A stretch of 64,000 bases of DNA, taken from Podospora comata (Eukaryota > Ascomycota > Sordariomycetes > Sordariales > Podosporaceae). Position numbers and translations under genes: made by a program. Under the pieces are notes generated by a model, which was given only the letters and a program-made list of their open reading frames with translations, searched no databases and had not been told where the DNA came from. The stretch covers positions 620,001-684,000 of the forward strand of contig CP071494.1 of assembly GCA_017354895.1 (NCBI GenBank), given 5' to 3'. Position 1 is the stretch's first letter. Each line of letters opens with the position of its first letter. Below are positions 11,608 through 22,648 of this stretch, in pieces.

Positions 11608-13853
11608 TACGGCGATAGCATCTGGATTTTCGCGACGAGTACCATCATTAGCGGCGTTGGCGGGAAATTGTGAGTCTGAACACGAGACGAACCGGATAGT
11701 GAGAGACAGGTGCTTCTGTCCAAGCTTTCTTTGCAGAACCAGACGGCAAGCTAGTTCTGTAAAAGCGAAGGCAGAGACCAGACGCACCAAACACACACAC
11801 CTACACCCACACTCCTTGCTCGTTTTCTGTGCAAAATCTTGCTTTTTTGTACTCGCTCAAGACGAACGACCAACAACGAAGGGCTCTTTATTTTTCTGGG
11901 AGGGCCCGGGTTCTCAAGGACGATTGCTCAGGCGAGCAAAACAGCTGACGATTCTCTTTGTTGGATGCTTGCTGATATGGCTGTACATGGCTGATGAATT
12001 AACGGATTTTTTTTGCATGGGCTGGCTAGGCGGGTCTAATCACTAAAGAGGATGGGCCAGGGGGGTGAGAGCAGCTTCTCTCATCCCTCGGGTTCGGGAT
12101 GACATTTTTTTCTTCTCACTCGCCAAAAAACAAAGAAGGTTTTTGTCGGAACCGTCGCCTGTTTATGATCCTAGGCGCGGAGGCGGCAAAGAAATGTGAC
12201 GATAAAACGGGACTGGACCTTTTTTTCTGCTTCTCTGGGGCTGGGGCTGCTGCTGTCAGGTTTCGTGGGGGGACAAACAGCGACGATTACTCGACATAGA
12301 GTCGAGGATATCAGAGGATGTCGATTGGGGGATGTGCTCGCACTGGTTGATTGGTCAGCGATGAAAGTCCTGGTTGACTTGGCTGGTGTGGTGGCATAGG
12401 ATCTGTTTGTTGCCGTTATAAACTGTTTCCCATCTTCTATATGATTGTTCGAATTGGTCGGTGAGCGTTCCGGACATGATGGAAGAAGGAAAGGCTGTTA
12501 GCGGGATCAGATGAGCGAAAGCTGCAGCTGCAGCAGCGGCCGCCTATGAGTGAGAAAGCGGTTCAACAGACTTTTTTTTCTCTCTACTCTCTTATCCATT
12601 GTTCATTTTTCCTAGCTCATGACGCTTATGACCAATGACTCTCGAATATTATTCTTCTCTTTTTTTTTCTCTCTTTCAATTGCTTCAAACAAAAGTTGCC
12701 GGGGGAGGGTTACGATGGAAGGGGATGGGATAGGGGAAGGCGTGAGGGGGTTAGGGGTTGTTGTTGCTGCTGACTGATGATGATGTCAAATGATGGATGG
12801 TTTTTCGTTTTGATGTTGTCGCGCATTGGAAATGGTTGATGGGGTTTTGGTGGGAAGGGGGATGGATTTTTTTTTTGTTTGTTTTTTCTGTTGTGTTTTT
12901 TTTTGAGGTTTTTATCAGAGTAACGACTTTATGAGAAAAAAGAGAGATTTAAAGTTTACAACAACCAAAAAAAAAATTGAGTGCCTTTGACAGATGCGGG
13001 ATGTGAAGACGGGAGAGGAAATAGGGGGCGTGGTTTTGTGTAAGTTGATTTTGTCTTGTGAGATAAGTGCTGTGGTTTTGTTTGGTTTTGATCTGTTGTT
13101 GACATCATCATCAGGGGCGGCAACACGGCAGCACGGTCTAGTTTGCGGCCGGTGAGACTAAGGGGATATGATTGATGGTGGGTAGGGTGATAGGTTAACA
13201 GAGACCACGATCAAATGTCAAGGTTGTGTTTGTAGATGTTTGCCATGGTCCTCTCATAGACTGCGAGTCTCATGTGCCGCCAATCGACGCCGGTCATGAC
13301 TACTACATCCTGACCCATTTATATTCAGGGGGTTAATATACAGTCACTTGAACCTCAGGTGTAGTCCCTTGGACGAAGCTTTTTTGGGGCGGCTGTCCTT
13401 CCAATCTGTCGAAACATCTGGATGGCTATTCAAGGCATGAATGTTGAAACGGCGGGTTTAAGGGGGGTGGAGACACATGCAAGGGACGCGCACATGTAAG
13501 GGGCAGGTCACGTGTCATAACCGTTGCTGGGCCACAGGGATAAACAGGCACAAACGCTGGCCTGAGTCGAAATGATTGGCTGGCCAGGACCAGGTGCCGT
13601 CGCAATCAAAGCAATTTCCCCCAGAGGGACAGGCCACTGGAAGCACTGAGTATCAGCGCCATAACTCGGTGCAAGTACCACCGGCATCACAACAACATCC
13701 CACCACCGACAAATCCCTTTTTGCACAAGATTAGCTGGCTGGATTTCGGGGCCCTCTGCTTGCGATTTCTACTGACAGATTACCTATCGCAGCAAACCTG
13801 ACGCGGGTAACTGACTTGCTTTTGTCCGTGTACACACTGTGATCGACCGCAGC
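11608..13853. other. 3' region of stuA and upstream region of the Cut12-like gene
   Basis: No supported gene. The first half is T- and G-rich with several T runs (near 12010, 12570, 12660, 12870) as expected for a long 3' UTR and spacer. The part from about 13.5 kb is the promoter and leader of the downstream gene. Confidence 0.6.
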
Positions 13854-16475
13854 ATGGCAGCGCCGTTATCGCCGACGCCGAGCGCGGCTCTCAATTTCTC
13901 AACGCCATCGGGCAGCCTGCACCACGGCGGACCGTACGAAGCTCGACCTTATTTGATAAGGGATTCCTCCACCTCACAGCCGGACCGTTATAGCACCGAG
14001 AACGGCGCCGTCATCGTCGAGGAGCAGCAGAGCAGCAGAAACAACCACCACCACCACCACCGTAGCCGTGACGGGTCGCCTACCCCGCGTGGACCCTCAC
14101 CGCCCAAGGTTCGCCCTGGTTCAACCTCGCGCATCATGTCGGGCAACGAACTTTCACCGCTCAAGATTCTGCAGTCGCACCAGCACGCGCAGGTTCAGGC
14201 GGCACACCAACAGCAAAGTTCAGCCTCATCATCACAGCCCACTTCTGCCGATTCTACTAGTAGTGGTCAACAGCCAGAAGATCTGACGTCGCCTCCTCCG
14301 CCAAGGAATTCTTCCATGCCCCCGCCGCCGGCGCTGCAAAGCCCGAGAAAAGCACCGATTAAGAGATTTCCCATCCGAGTCAACCAGCCCGGCCAGTTGT
14401 CCTCGTCCAACGAAAGCTCGCGACGCCCGTCCAACGAACGCCGCGGGTCTGACGAGCAGCAGCAGCGATTGGGCAGCTCCATGGGATCGTCGTCCCACCG
14501 GCCGGAAAACATGCTGGAGAACGAGGGGGTGAAGCACGCGATTGAGATTTTTGAAGACGACATCAACTCTGATGATCACAACGACGATGAAGTTGATATG
14601 GATGATAGCAACAACCATCACAGACGGAGGGACGCAGACGGGGACGAGAGGATGGGCATGCAGGACGAGACGACCATGGACGATGATGACATTGGCGCGA
14701 ACGATACCATGACCAGCACGTTTAGCACGTTTTCCGCGGTGCCAAAGGCGACGGTTATGGGCATGAGGAGTGACAGCCCGACCAAGTTTTCCATGTCCAC
14801 GTCGTCGGGGCCGACGCCGAGGGGGGGGAGGGCGAATAATGGGACGGGGGTTCCGGACCGGTCGGGCGCGCAGCAGTTGTATGACGGTGGGGGTTCGACG
14901 AATCTGATGGACTTTACGGAGAATTTGCGGTTTGGGAGTTATGGAGCTCAGCCTATGCCTTCGAGACGGGGTGGTCAGGCGTCGCTGTCGTCGTCGTCGA
15001 CGTCAGGGAGGGGGGTGGGTGCTACGCCGCAGAGGAGTGGGGTTGCGAATCTGCTTGATTTTGATATCCCCCCGGCGCCGACGCCGAGGAGCGTTCCGAC
15101 TATTACTCCTCGGGAGCTGGAATCACTCAAGTCGGGGTTTTTGTCGGAGATTTCGAGTTTGAAGGCGAGCCTTTCTGGCAAGGAGGCTGAAGTGCAGCAT
15201 CTCAAGACTGCGGTGGGGGATGCGGAGAAGAGGGTGGGGGAGTGCATGGAGCAGCTTCGTGAGATTCAGGATGTGCACGAGTCCCTGACTAACGAGAAAG
15301 ACTCTTGGGAGCGCCGAGGAAGGGAGATGGAGGTTGTTCTGCGGCAAGTCAAGGAAGAAATTGTCATGACCCAGCGCGAGAGAGAGGAGTTGGAATTCAA
15401 ACTTCACGAATCAGAGCAGAGAAGAGAGGCAGCAGAGATGATGGCCCAGGACGCCGAGTCGAAAATGGCGGGTATGAGAGCTGGTCAGGCAGCCGGGAGC
15501 CATAACGCCCCCGGACAGGCGATCAACGCCAACAAGGAGGTCGAGTTGGCCGTCGAGCGAGTAGCCAAGGACCTCCACGCGCTTTACAAGTCCAAGCACG
15601 AGAACAAGGTTGCCGCCCTGAAAAAGAGCTACGAGACGCGCTGGGAGAAGAAAGTCCAGGGTCTGCAGGCTCAGCTGGACGAACTGACGCGAGAGAATGA
15701 GGACTTGCGTCATGGGAGAGCGAACCAGATCAACAACCTCAACCACCACCGCATTGCCGAGCTGGAGGAGGAGCGCGCGCAGAATGCGGCTCATATCCGT
15801 GAGCTAGAAGCCGAGAGCCAGAAGTTGGAGGCTATCCTGAGGACTGTCCAGGCTGACAATGCCGAGCTGAGGCTGCTTTTGGAGAGGGAGCGGGTCGAAA
15901 AGGGGGAGCTGGTGCAGCTGGCGGAGGAGATGATGAATATGCAGGCCACCCTTGCTGCTGCTGCGCCTGCGCCGGCGCCGGAGCCGGAGCCGGAGCCCGC
16001 GCATGCTCTTGCTCCTGTTAGGACGATCAAGTCCCCTTCTCCTGAGCCAGCGCCAGTTGTTGCGCCTACGCCGAGCAAGACGCCGAATCGGAGGCAGAGC
16101 ATGCTTGGTGGACCTGCAAAGACGCCTGGTACCGGGCTGGGAGTGAGATCGAGCATGCCGCCGCCCAGTAGGTCTACTGGGTTGGGGGTCACGGATGAGA
16201 ATCATGCTCCTCCCACGGGGAATAATTTCCGGATGAGCGTCGGGCCAGGTGGGTTCAGAGCTTCTGGATTGAGGGCTCCGGGAGGAGGCCCGCAAAAGAT
16301 GGGACTGGCGAGGAGCGGGAGTGTAGCTGGGCCGCATGAGAGGACCAAGAGCTCGAGCAGCGGCACTGGAGGACTACCCCGCCCCGGATCGGGGCAAGGG
16401 AGGGGGTTGATGGGGGGTATTGAGAAGATGGGCGGCGGTGGATACAGCAGCGGTTATGGGAGGAGAAATGACTGA
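13854..16475 (+). CDS. cut12: Cut12-like spindle pole body protein
   Basis: Single exon, 873 residues. The long N-terminal half is low-complexity: a six-His run near 63-69, Q/S-rich stretches, SP/TP sites and an acidic block near 235-285. A coiled coil starts near 420. A basic segment at about 570-605 with KDLHALYKSKHENKVAALKK and SYETRWEKKV is the signature of the fungal Cut12 family (spindle pole formation-associated). Coiled coil continues to about 695, followed by an A/P/E repeat and a basic, G/S-rich tail with TP motifs. In fission yeast Cut12 links the spindle pole body to the nuclear envelope and to mitotic kinase activation; the same location is inferred here. ATG 13854 is chosen because only a GTG lies upstream in frame. 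The many SP/TP sites suggest cell-cycle phosphorylation. It is convergent with the MFS gene. Confidence 0.85.
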   Translation: MAAPLSPTPSAALNFSTPSGSLHHGGPYEARPYLIRDSSTSQPDRYSTENGAVIVEEQQSSRNNHHHHHRSRDGSPTPRGPSPPKVRPGSTSRIMSGNELSPLKILQSHQHAQVQAAHQQQSSASSSQPTSADSTSSGQQPEDLTSPPPPRNSSMPPPPALQSPRKAPIKRFPIRVNQPGQLSSSNESSRRPSNERRGSDEQQQRLGSSMGSSSHRPENMLENEGVKHAIEIFEDDINSDDHNDDEVDMDDSNNHHRRRDADGDERMGMQDETTMDDDDIGANDTMTSTFSTFSAVPKATVMGMRSDSPTKFSMSTSSGPTPRGGRANNGTGVPDRSGAQQLYDGGGSTNLMDFTENLRFGSYGAQPMPSRRGGQASLSSSSTSGRGVGATPQRSGVANLLDFDIPPAPTPRSVPTITPRELESLKSGFLSEISSLKASLSGKEAEVQHLKTAVGDAEKRVGECMEQLREIQDVHESLTNEKDSWERRGREMEVVLRQVKEEIVMTQREREELEFKLHESEQRREAAEMMAQDAESKMAGMRAGQAAGSHNAPGQAINANKEVELAVERVAKDLHALYKSKHENKVAALKKSYETRWEKKVQGLQAQLDELTRENEDLRHGRANQINNLNHHRIAELEEERAQNAAHIRELEAESQKLEAILRTVQADNAELRLLLERERVEKGELVQLAEEMMNMQATLAAAAPAPAPEPEPEPAHALAPVRTIKSPSPEPAPVVAPTPSKTPNRRQSMLGGPAKTPGTGLGVRSSMPPPSRSTGLGVTDENHAPPTGNNFRMSVGPGGFRASGLRAPGGGPQKMGLARSGSVAGPHERTKSSSSGTGGLPRPGSGQGRGLMGGIEKMGGGGYSSGYGRRND

Positions 16476-17259
16476 GGGATGGGTTATGAGATGATGATGC
16501 CTTGTACGGATTTTGACGATTTTTTTTCTTTTTCTTTTACAGCTTTGATTCTTTTTTGTTGTTGTTTGTTGCAAAAGACTTTGGCGTGTGGGGCGGGAAG
16601 AGAGAGGGGGGAGTTGCTGCATGTTTGTTGGTTGACTGTCATTCTCGATTTGTTTTTCTACAAGGCCATACTGGCGGTGTGGGCAATGGGTTCTCAAGGT
16701 ATTTTTCAAAGGAGGAAAAAAGTTAAAGTCAGTCATGGAGGGAGGGGTAAAGGCGGCGTACGTAGTAGGGAAAGATATTTCAGATACCCCCCCTATGCAT
16801 ATAGGCCATTAGCTATTTCATGGTTTCTTTTCTTCCCCCAAGGCTTGTACTGTTGTTCTTTTGTGCTTCTTGGGATGGGTGGTGCTTGTCCGGTTTCTGG
16901 CTATGATAGACATGTTCGCGGCGGATTGATTTGGGGCTTGTATCCAGTATCATAAAGGCATCTCCCCTTGTTAAGATCGTAAATTTATTGTGTAATCATT
17001 CATCTAGTTTCTGCCACTGGATATGTATCTCATGTTGATCTGGTCTTGGACGAACAAGTTTTGAAACCTCTCAAAAGGGTGTAATCTATTAATAATTATT
17101 CATCAAAAAGTTTCAGCTAGGTCTCCTAAGCTAGGTATCAGGTAGGTATCAGGGCCTCGTCTACAAAGTCGTGCAGTCGTTTGATAGTCATAAGTAATAT
17201 ACACGCGCCCCCGCCCCCCCAGCCCTTTCCCCTTTTTCTAACTCCAATTCTTTGTCCCC
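16476..17259. other. Convergent 3' spacer
   Basis: T-rich 3' sequence between two converging genes, with no supported gene. A GTAGGTAT-type motif sits near 17147. Confidence 0.7.
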
Positions 17260-19156
17260 TCACTGCTTATCCTCCTTGTCACACATCTCCTCCAACCTAA
17301 TATCCCCATCCATCTGCCCTAACTCCTCATTACTCCGCTGCCCGTGATTCACCACCTTTACATTATTCCCCAGCGCCTCATCCATCTCCCTCCTCCACTT
17401 CTCACCCCTCCTCTTCAACAAGAAAATCGCCCCATTCCCCGTGATCCACGCAAATAACCCCACCATCAGACACAACCACCGATTCCCCATGGCGTCAATC
17501 AACGGCTGTGCAAGAATCGCTCCCACGCAAGAGACAAAGTTTCTCACAAAGTTATTGACCGCTACCCCAGACGAACTTCTTTGGGGCATGAACTCTGTCA
17601 GCATTGTCGTTACCGCACCAAAGACTAGCATACTCCCTACTCCAAAGAGAAAGGTGGCGATGGCTGGGGCGGCAATGTACTTGAGCCCCTGACTAGCAGT
17701 GAAACCGTACACGATGAGAGAAAGCGGGTATAGAGAAGCAGCAAGCCACATGTTCTCTCCCATACGGTCCTCAGGGAGGTATATCAATTTGGGGGGGTTG
17801 ACGCTGTCGTCGAAGCGGCCGGCGCGAAGTGCTTCGCGCTTCATTATGTGGTCGAGCCAGCGGCCGCCGACGGTGGAGGCGGTGATGTACCCCAAGGAAG
17901 GAGCGAGATACATGCAGCCGATGATGGTGCTTGTGAAATTGTAGGGTGGAGTGGAATAAGTTGATTGAATGGAGATGTTGAGGACGAAGAGAGAGCCAAA
18001 GGCCACGCTGGCCGAATAGACTGATATCAGCACCGGTGGATAGCGAAGGTAAGCAAGGACGGTGAGGGGGTCCCAAAGGAAGCGCTTGATGGTTGAAGCG
18101 GCGGATTTGATCGATTTGGCTGTCGTGGTGACACGGGTCAGAGGGTTGGCGGTTGGATCGGGGGAGCTGATGGGGGCTGTAGCCGGCTTCTTGTTGGCAA
18201 GTGTTTCTGGCAGACAGAAGAAAATCATGAGGAGCATGACGCCACCGTAAATAGTCAGGAACCACATCGTCGAACGCCAACCAAAGGCTCCAGATAAGCT
18301 ACCGCCAGTAAGGGGACTAATCAGCGGGCCGATGAGAGGGCCGAGATAAAAGAGGCCCATAGCTCTCCCACGCTCGGCCGGTTCCCAGATATCGGCAATG
18401 GTGCCGGCGCCGACGGCCTGAACAGAAGCTGACGCACCGCCTCCCAAGATTCTCATGACGATCAACATTGAAATATTGACGCTGATGGCGCTGAGTGCCG
18501 AGAAGACGACAAACATGGTGAAGGAAATGATGTAAATTGTCCGGCGGCCGAGGGTTTCAGAGAACGACGACCACCAGAGAGGAAAGATGGACATGGCAAG
18601 CATGTACATGGCCACCGTCAAATTAGTAATTGTGGTGGTTGCGTTCAACTCTTTTGCCAGGTCAGGGAGGGCAGCTACACGTTGTCAGTCAGCCTCCACA
18701 GTGTAGAGGGAAGAGGAAGAAACAAGACTCACGCAGAAATATACCAGAACCCATAGGGGCGCCAGCGGCAGCTAGAGCAACGACAGCTGTGATGGTCCAT
18801 TTGGTGCCTCTCTTGTATTCTAGTGGTGTCTCGACTTCGGGAATTATGGTGAATCTTCCAAACAGGCCACGCCGTTGGGATCTTGGAACGATAGGATTGT
18901 TTGGTCGAACAAAGGAAGAGCTCCGCCGCGATCTCGTCTGGGTGGGTTGAGTAGGAGAGAGTACATTCTCACGGTGTGATAGGCCTATCCCACCCTGGCC
19001 GGGTACATCATCCACGATGACGGCTTCTTCATCGGTGCTTATCGACGTTCCTGTGTGGCTGCCGACCTCGAACTCTTCTTGGCCCGGGGACGATGGTCGG
19101 TCCGGCTTGGCAACGGATCCGGACCGACCATTCTCGTCAGAAGAGCCAACGGCCAT
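17260..19156 (-). CDS. MFS drug:H+ antiporter-like exporter (DHA1/Qdr type)
   Basis: Two exons (19156-18733 and 18674-17260) joined across a 58-nt intron with a GTGAGT donor and GTGTAG acceptor give 612 residues. After a polar, Ser/Arg-rich cytosolic N-terminus of about 118 residues, the first membrane segment (TITAVVALAAAGAPMGSGIF) spans the splice junction; about 12 membrane segments follow. The loop after segment 2 carries SETLGRRTIY, an MFS motif A variant, and segment 5 carries LGPLIGPLISPLTGG, which matches the antiporter motif C. This places it in the DHA1 group with yeast Qdr/Dtr exporters; the substrate (drug, polyamine or organic acid) cannot be told. The tail is charged. It diverges from the proline gene across about 1.07 kb; a functional link is not evident. 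Confidence 0.9.
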
Positions 19157-20221
19157 GACCTGTTAGACTTCGATAAGATGAGTGCTGAAAAGGAGCGGCG
19201 GGCCTGTCGTTGGCAGCCCCATATGATAGGGGCAGGTTCGATCGATGACGAAATAGGAAAGGAAAAGATTCCTAACATCTAGTATAAATAGGGGACGATA
19301 TGAAATATTATTTTAGGGGAGGTAGAGCTTGGCCGGGAATAAGCAGGCCGAGTGGGTGCTTCGACATCCTCGGCATCGCTTCTTCTGGGGCCGTTCCCAG
19401 TCCCGGGGCACGGTCAAACAAGCCGGTCTCTTTTAGCGTTGAGGAAGGAGCTGGCTGCCCCATGGGGAATCATCCATGGGAGTGCGGGTACGGGGTATGA
19501 GCCTGTAGCCGAGCGGATGGGAACCTATTACCAAGCAGTTCCTTCCACCGATACTGAATCAACAAGCTTCCGATACCCGTTGAGTTTTTGATTCGGACGA
19601 ACATCTCGAAGCACCAAAAGAAGCCGCCTTTGACCAACGGCTCGGAAGCGAAAGCGGCGAAATCATCCTTCTAGACGGCAAATTCGGCAACTCGCGACAA
19701 ACTGCTCCTGTTTCCAGCACACCATGACAAACCGATTCCAACCGCCTCGTTTTGTGCACGCCTTGTGCTCACCGCCGTGGCATCATCGATAAATGAAAAG
19801 TCGGGAAACATAGGTATGAGCGGGAAAGATGCAGCATCGCTGCTGACTGCATTGGAGAAAATGGCGGCAAATCCATTGCTTCGGCCGGAAGAGGATATAA
19901 GATGAGGAGGAAGGATCAATTTTAAGGAGAGCAGCAGTCCTTAACAGGCAGAATCATGGAGACACTGGGCTATCGGCTGTGATACTACCGTCCTGCCGGG
20001 CACCTCAATGGGTTGTCGTTGAAAGATGCAGGGACGTCCAGCCCTAAAGGCTTTGACAGCACCCCGCAACCCCACATTGACTCACCCTCGCCCTGCCGCG
20101 TTGGAGGGGCACAACATGTGCCCCTCTGTGTCCTCCGACCTACGGCCTGGCACCCGGTGACGACACTTGAAAAGAATCCACTGGGGTTTTTATATCAGCA
20201 GTAATAAACCTTCAAGTCAAA
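19157..20221. promoter_or_regulatory. Divergent intergenic region (MFS exporter / proline gene)
   Basis: About 1.07 kb shared by two divergent genes. The stretch TTTTTATATCAG near 20188-20200, about 30 nt before the proline gene ATG, is AT-rich but close to the start codon. GTATAAATAG at about 19282-19291 is TATA-like. No other gene is supported. Confidence 0.5.
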
Positions 20222-21553
20222 ATGTCTCTTACCAGCGCCTCCCCCCTCGAAGCCGCTCAGTCGGCCAAGTCAGCTTCCCATATCCTTGCCACACTCTCAG
20301 CCGATGCGCGCAACGATGCTCTCACAGCTATTCACTCGGGACTCACAGCTGCTCGCGATGACATTCTTGCCGCCAACGCCAGGGATCTCGAGCTTGCGCG
20401 CAAGGCTGCTGCCGACGGGCAGTTGAGCCAAAGTCTCGTCTCACGTCTAGACCTGACTAAGCCCGGCAAGTGGGAGGATATGCTCAAGGGCATCCTCGAC
20501 GTCCGTGGCCTCGAGGACCCTGTTGGCCGTGTTACTCTGCGCACCCAACTCGATGAAGGTCTCAGCCTCGAACGGGTGACCTGTCCCATTGGTGTTCTCC
20601 TCATCATCTTCGAGGCTCGTCCTGAGGTCATCGCCAACATTGCCGCCCTCGCTATCAAGTCTGGCAATGCGGCCATCCTCAAGGGTGGCAAGGAATCTAC
20701 CGAGTCTTTTGTCGCTATCTCACGCGTCATCTCCTCTGCTCTCGAAAAGACCCAGGTTCCCAACGGAGCCGTCCAGCTCGTCACCACCCGCGATGTTATC
20801 CCCCAATTGTTGGCTCTCGACAAGTACGTTGACCTGGTCATCCCCCGTGGTGGCAATGAGTTGGTGAGGTACATCAAGGACAACACCAAGATCCCCGTCC
20901 TGGGCCATGCCGACGGTCTCTGCTCCATCTACCTCGATTCCTCTGCCGACAAGGCCCTTGCGGAAAAGGTTATCGTCGACTCCAAGACCAACTATGTTGC
21001 CGCCTGCAACGCTCTCGAGACTCTTCTTGTCCAAGAGTCAGCGCTTTCTCTCCTTCCCGATGTTGCCACTGCCCTCGCAGCCAAGGATGTTGAGCTTCGT
21101 TGCGATGCTGCCTCCAAGGCCGCTCTCGCCAACACCCCTGGCCTCAAGATTGTTGACGCCACTGAGGAGGACTTCAACACCGAGTTCTTGTCTCTGACTC
21201 TCGCCATCAAGGTCGTTTCTGGCTTGAGCGAAGCTATCAACCACATCAACTCCCACGGTTCCCACCACACAGATGTTATCCTCACTTCTAGCAAGGAGGA
21301 TGCCGAGACTTTTATGAACGCTATCGACTCGGCCGGTGTGTACCACAATGCCTCAACCAGATTTGCTGACGGAATGAGATATGGTTTCGGCACTGAGGTG
21401 GGTATCAGCACAAACAAGATTCACTCAAGAGGACCGGTGGGGTTGGAGGGTTTGATGATTTACAAGTACAAGATTCGTGGTGGTGGCCAAGGTGCGGGTG
21501 ACTATGGGGAGGGTAAGAGACAGTACCTTCACCAGAAGTTACCTTTGGAGTAG
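20222..21553 (+). CDS. PRO2: Gamma-glutamyl phosphate reductase
   Basis: Second enzyme of proline synthesis: reduces gamma-glutamyl phosphate to glutamate-5-semialdehyde with NADPH; cytosolic. Single exon, 443 residues, close to the 420-460 usual for fungal enzymes. It belongs to the ALDH-like ProA family: cofactor-binding region near 120-160 (CPIGVLLIIFEARPEV, KSGNAAILKGGKE), IPRGGNELV near 207-215, GHADGLC near 228-234, and the catalytic Cys262 in NYVAACNALETLL. The C-terminal GVYHNASTRFADGMRYGFG and GTEVGISTNKIHSRGPVGLE motifs are also family signatures. The start CAAAATGTC has a good fungal context and the N-terminus aligns with the family length. Codon choice is strongly C-ending, consistent with good expression. 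Symbol follows yeast PRO2; yeast PRO1 is the kinase. Confidence 0.97.
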   Translation: MSLTSASPLEAAQSAKSASHILATLSADARNDALTAIHSGLTAARDDILAANARDLELARKAAADGQLSQSLVSRLDLTKPGKWEDMLKGILDVRGLEDPVGRVTLRTQLDEGLSLERVTCPIGVLLIIFEARPEVIANIAALAIKSGNAAILKGGKESTESFVAISRVISSALEKTQVPNGAVQLVTTRDVIPQLLALDKYVDLVIPRGGNELVRYIKDNTKIPVLGHADGLCSIYLDSSADKALAEKVIVDSKTNYVAACNALETLLVQESALSLLPDVATALAAKDVELRCDAASKAALANTPGLKIVDATEEDFNTEFLSLTLAIKVVSGLSEAINHINSHGSHHTDVILTSSKEDAETFMNAIDSAGVYHNASTRFADGMRYGFGTEVGISTNKIHSRGPVGLEGLMIYKYKIRGGGQGAGDYGEGKRQYLHQKLPLE

Positions 21554-22399
21554 ATCTATCTCAGAGGGCTTGACACAAAATCAGTGCATATCGGAAGACA
21601 AAATGGACATCATGAATGACGACGAAAAGTATACAGCTCAACTTCGAAGGTTATAGCAATTGGACTGGTTTGAAAAGCTTAGTGAGACAAAAGCGAAGTC
21701 TTACCAAAATTCCTATTTACATGTTCAAGTTCCGTGGTTCGTGAAAGGGTATTGCAGCAAGATCTTCGCCACCTCACTCACACCAGACCGGCACGCAGTA
21801 GGTTGCCGATGGCTCTTCAAACAGGTCCATTAATGCGCGACGACCATTGATTTATGTTGCATTTCCGACTTGTGTAACCGAAGCTCGTTCCCCACTGGGC
21901 GGGATGTAGGACAGGCAGATTCAGCCTTCTTGGGGTATACATGACGACTTGAGGGACAGGGCCATTGATGCTTTTCAACTACATCATATGCTGTTGTTCT
22001 CTATTCCGGTGTCGGGACGTCGAAGCTTACTACCCTAACAAGAGCCTATCAAAACACACATGGCTCAATGGGACAGACACTTTATTTTGTGATTATTGAA
22101 GCCGCAGGGGGACCGTGACCCAGTTGTTTCCGCCAAGGGGTCAGAGGCCGCTGAGCTGCTTTTGCCAAGGCTTCAGACGCCCGTTGAGCTACTTTCCTCA
22201 AGGCCTCGGGGTCTTGGTCGGGTTGAGGGATCGTCTGAATATCTATTTTATAAAGTCTGCTTCTGTCCAACACCTTCTCCTGTCTTGGCAGACTTTCTCT
22301 TCCTGTGTCCATCACCCTCAATGTGTTCCATTCTATTGTTTGCTTAAGAGAGGGCCACAAAACCTACCTGCCAATAGTCAAGCCCAGAACCGATCAATC
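21554..22399. other. Spacer with three imperfect 32-33 bp tandem repeats and a TATA-like box
   Basis: Non-coding spacer between the proline gene and the first small family gene. About 22132-22229 holds three imperfect copies of a 32-33 bp unit beginning GCCAAGG/CTCAAGG. On the minus strand the copies read as an 11-residue repeat (EALRKVAQRA, then EALAKAAQRP) within a short open frame at 22082-22360; with no clear gene start, coding status is open. TTTATAAAG at about 22247-22255 lies about 150 nt before the ATG at 22400 and is a plausible TATA box. Confidence 0.5.
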
Positions 22400-22648
22400 A
22401 TGTCACGAATCCTCAAAGCCATACGGATGGCAAAGAAGACGGAAAAGGCACCTCGAGATACCAACCCCGGTCTCGACAGCCTGATCATAGCAAAGCTTGA
22501 AGATATCGATTACAAAATCACCACCTTCATCAACACACGAGATGCTCCCACACTTCACGAACTCGAAGGCAGCACCCAGTATATAGGACTGCAGCAAGTC
22601 CTGAGGACTCTCCCACCGATACAAAACAATGTTGACAACAACATATGA
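22400..22648 (+). CDS. Small family protein A, 82 aa, possibly truncated
   Basis: ATG 22400 opens an 82-residue frame, starting MSRILKAIR. It shares with protein C at 25269 the start MS-x-L-LKA-x-R, then NPG-x-D-x-LI, KLEDID-x-KITTF and ELEG in the same order, plus matching bases before the ATG (CAATCATG). The family is unknown to me. The frame ends at a TGA (22646-22648); the same frame is then open to 22879 and includes a moderately hydrophobic stretch (IPGLAIICVFCCSF). The relatives end in a membrane segment, so this copy is either truncated, spliced across the TGA by a very short intron, or decaying. The first 60 residues look conserved in protein sequence, with many third-position changes against protein C, which suggests past selection on the protein. 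Confidence 0.55.
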   Translation: MSRILKAIRMAKKTEKAPRDTNPGLDSLIIAKLEDIDYKITTFINTRDAPTLHELEGSTQYIGLQQVLRTLPPIQNNVDNNI

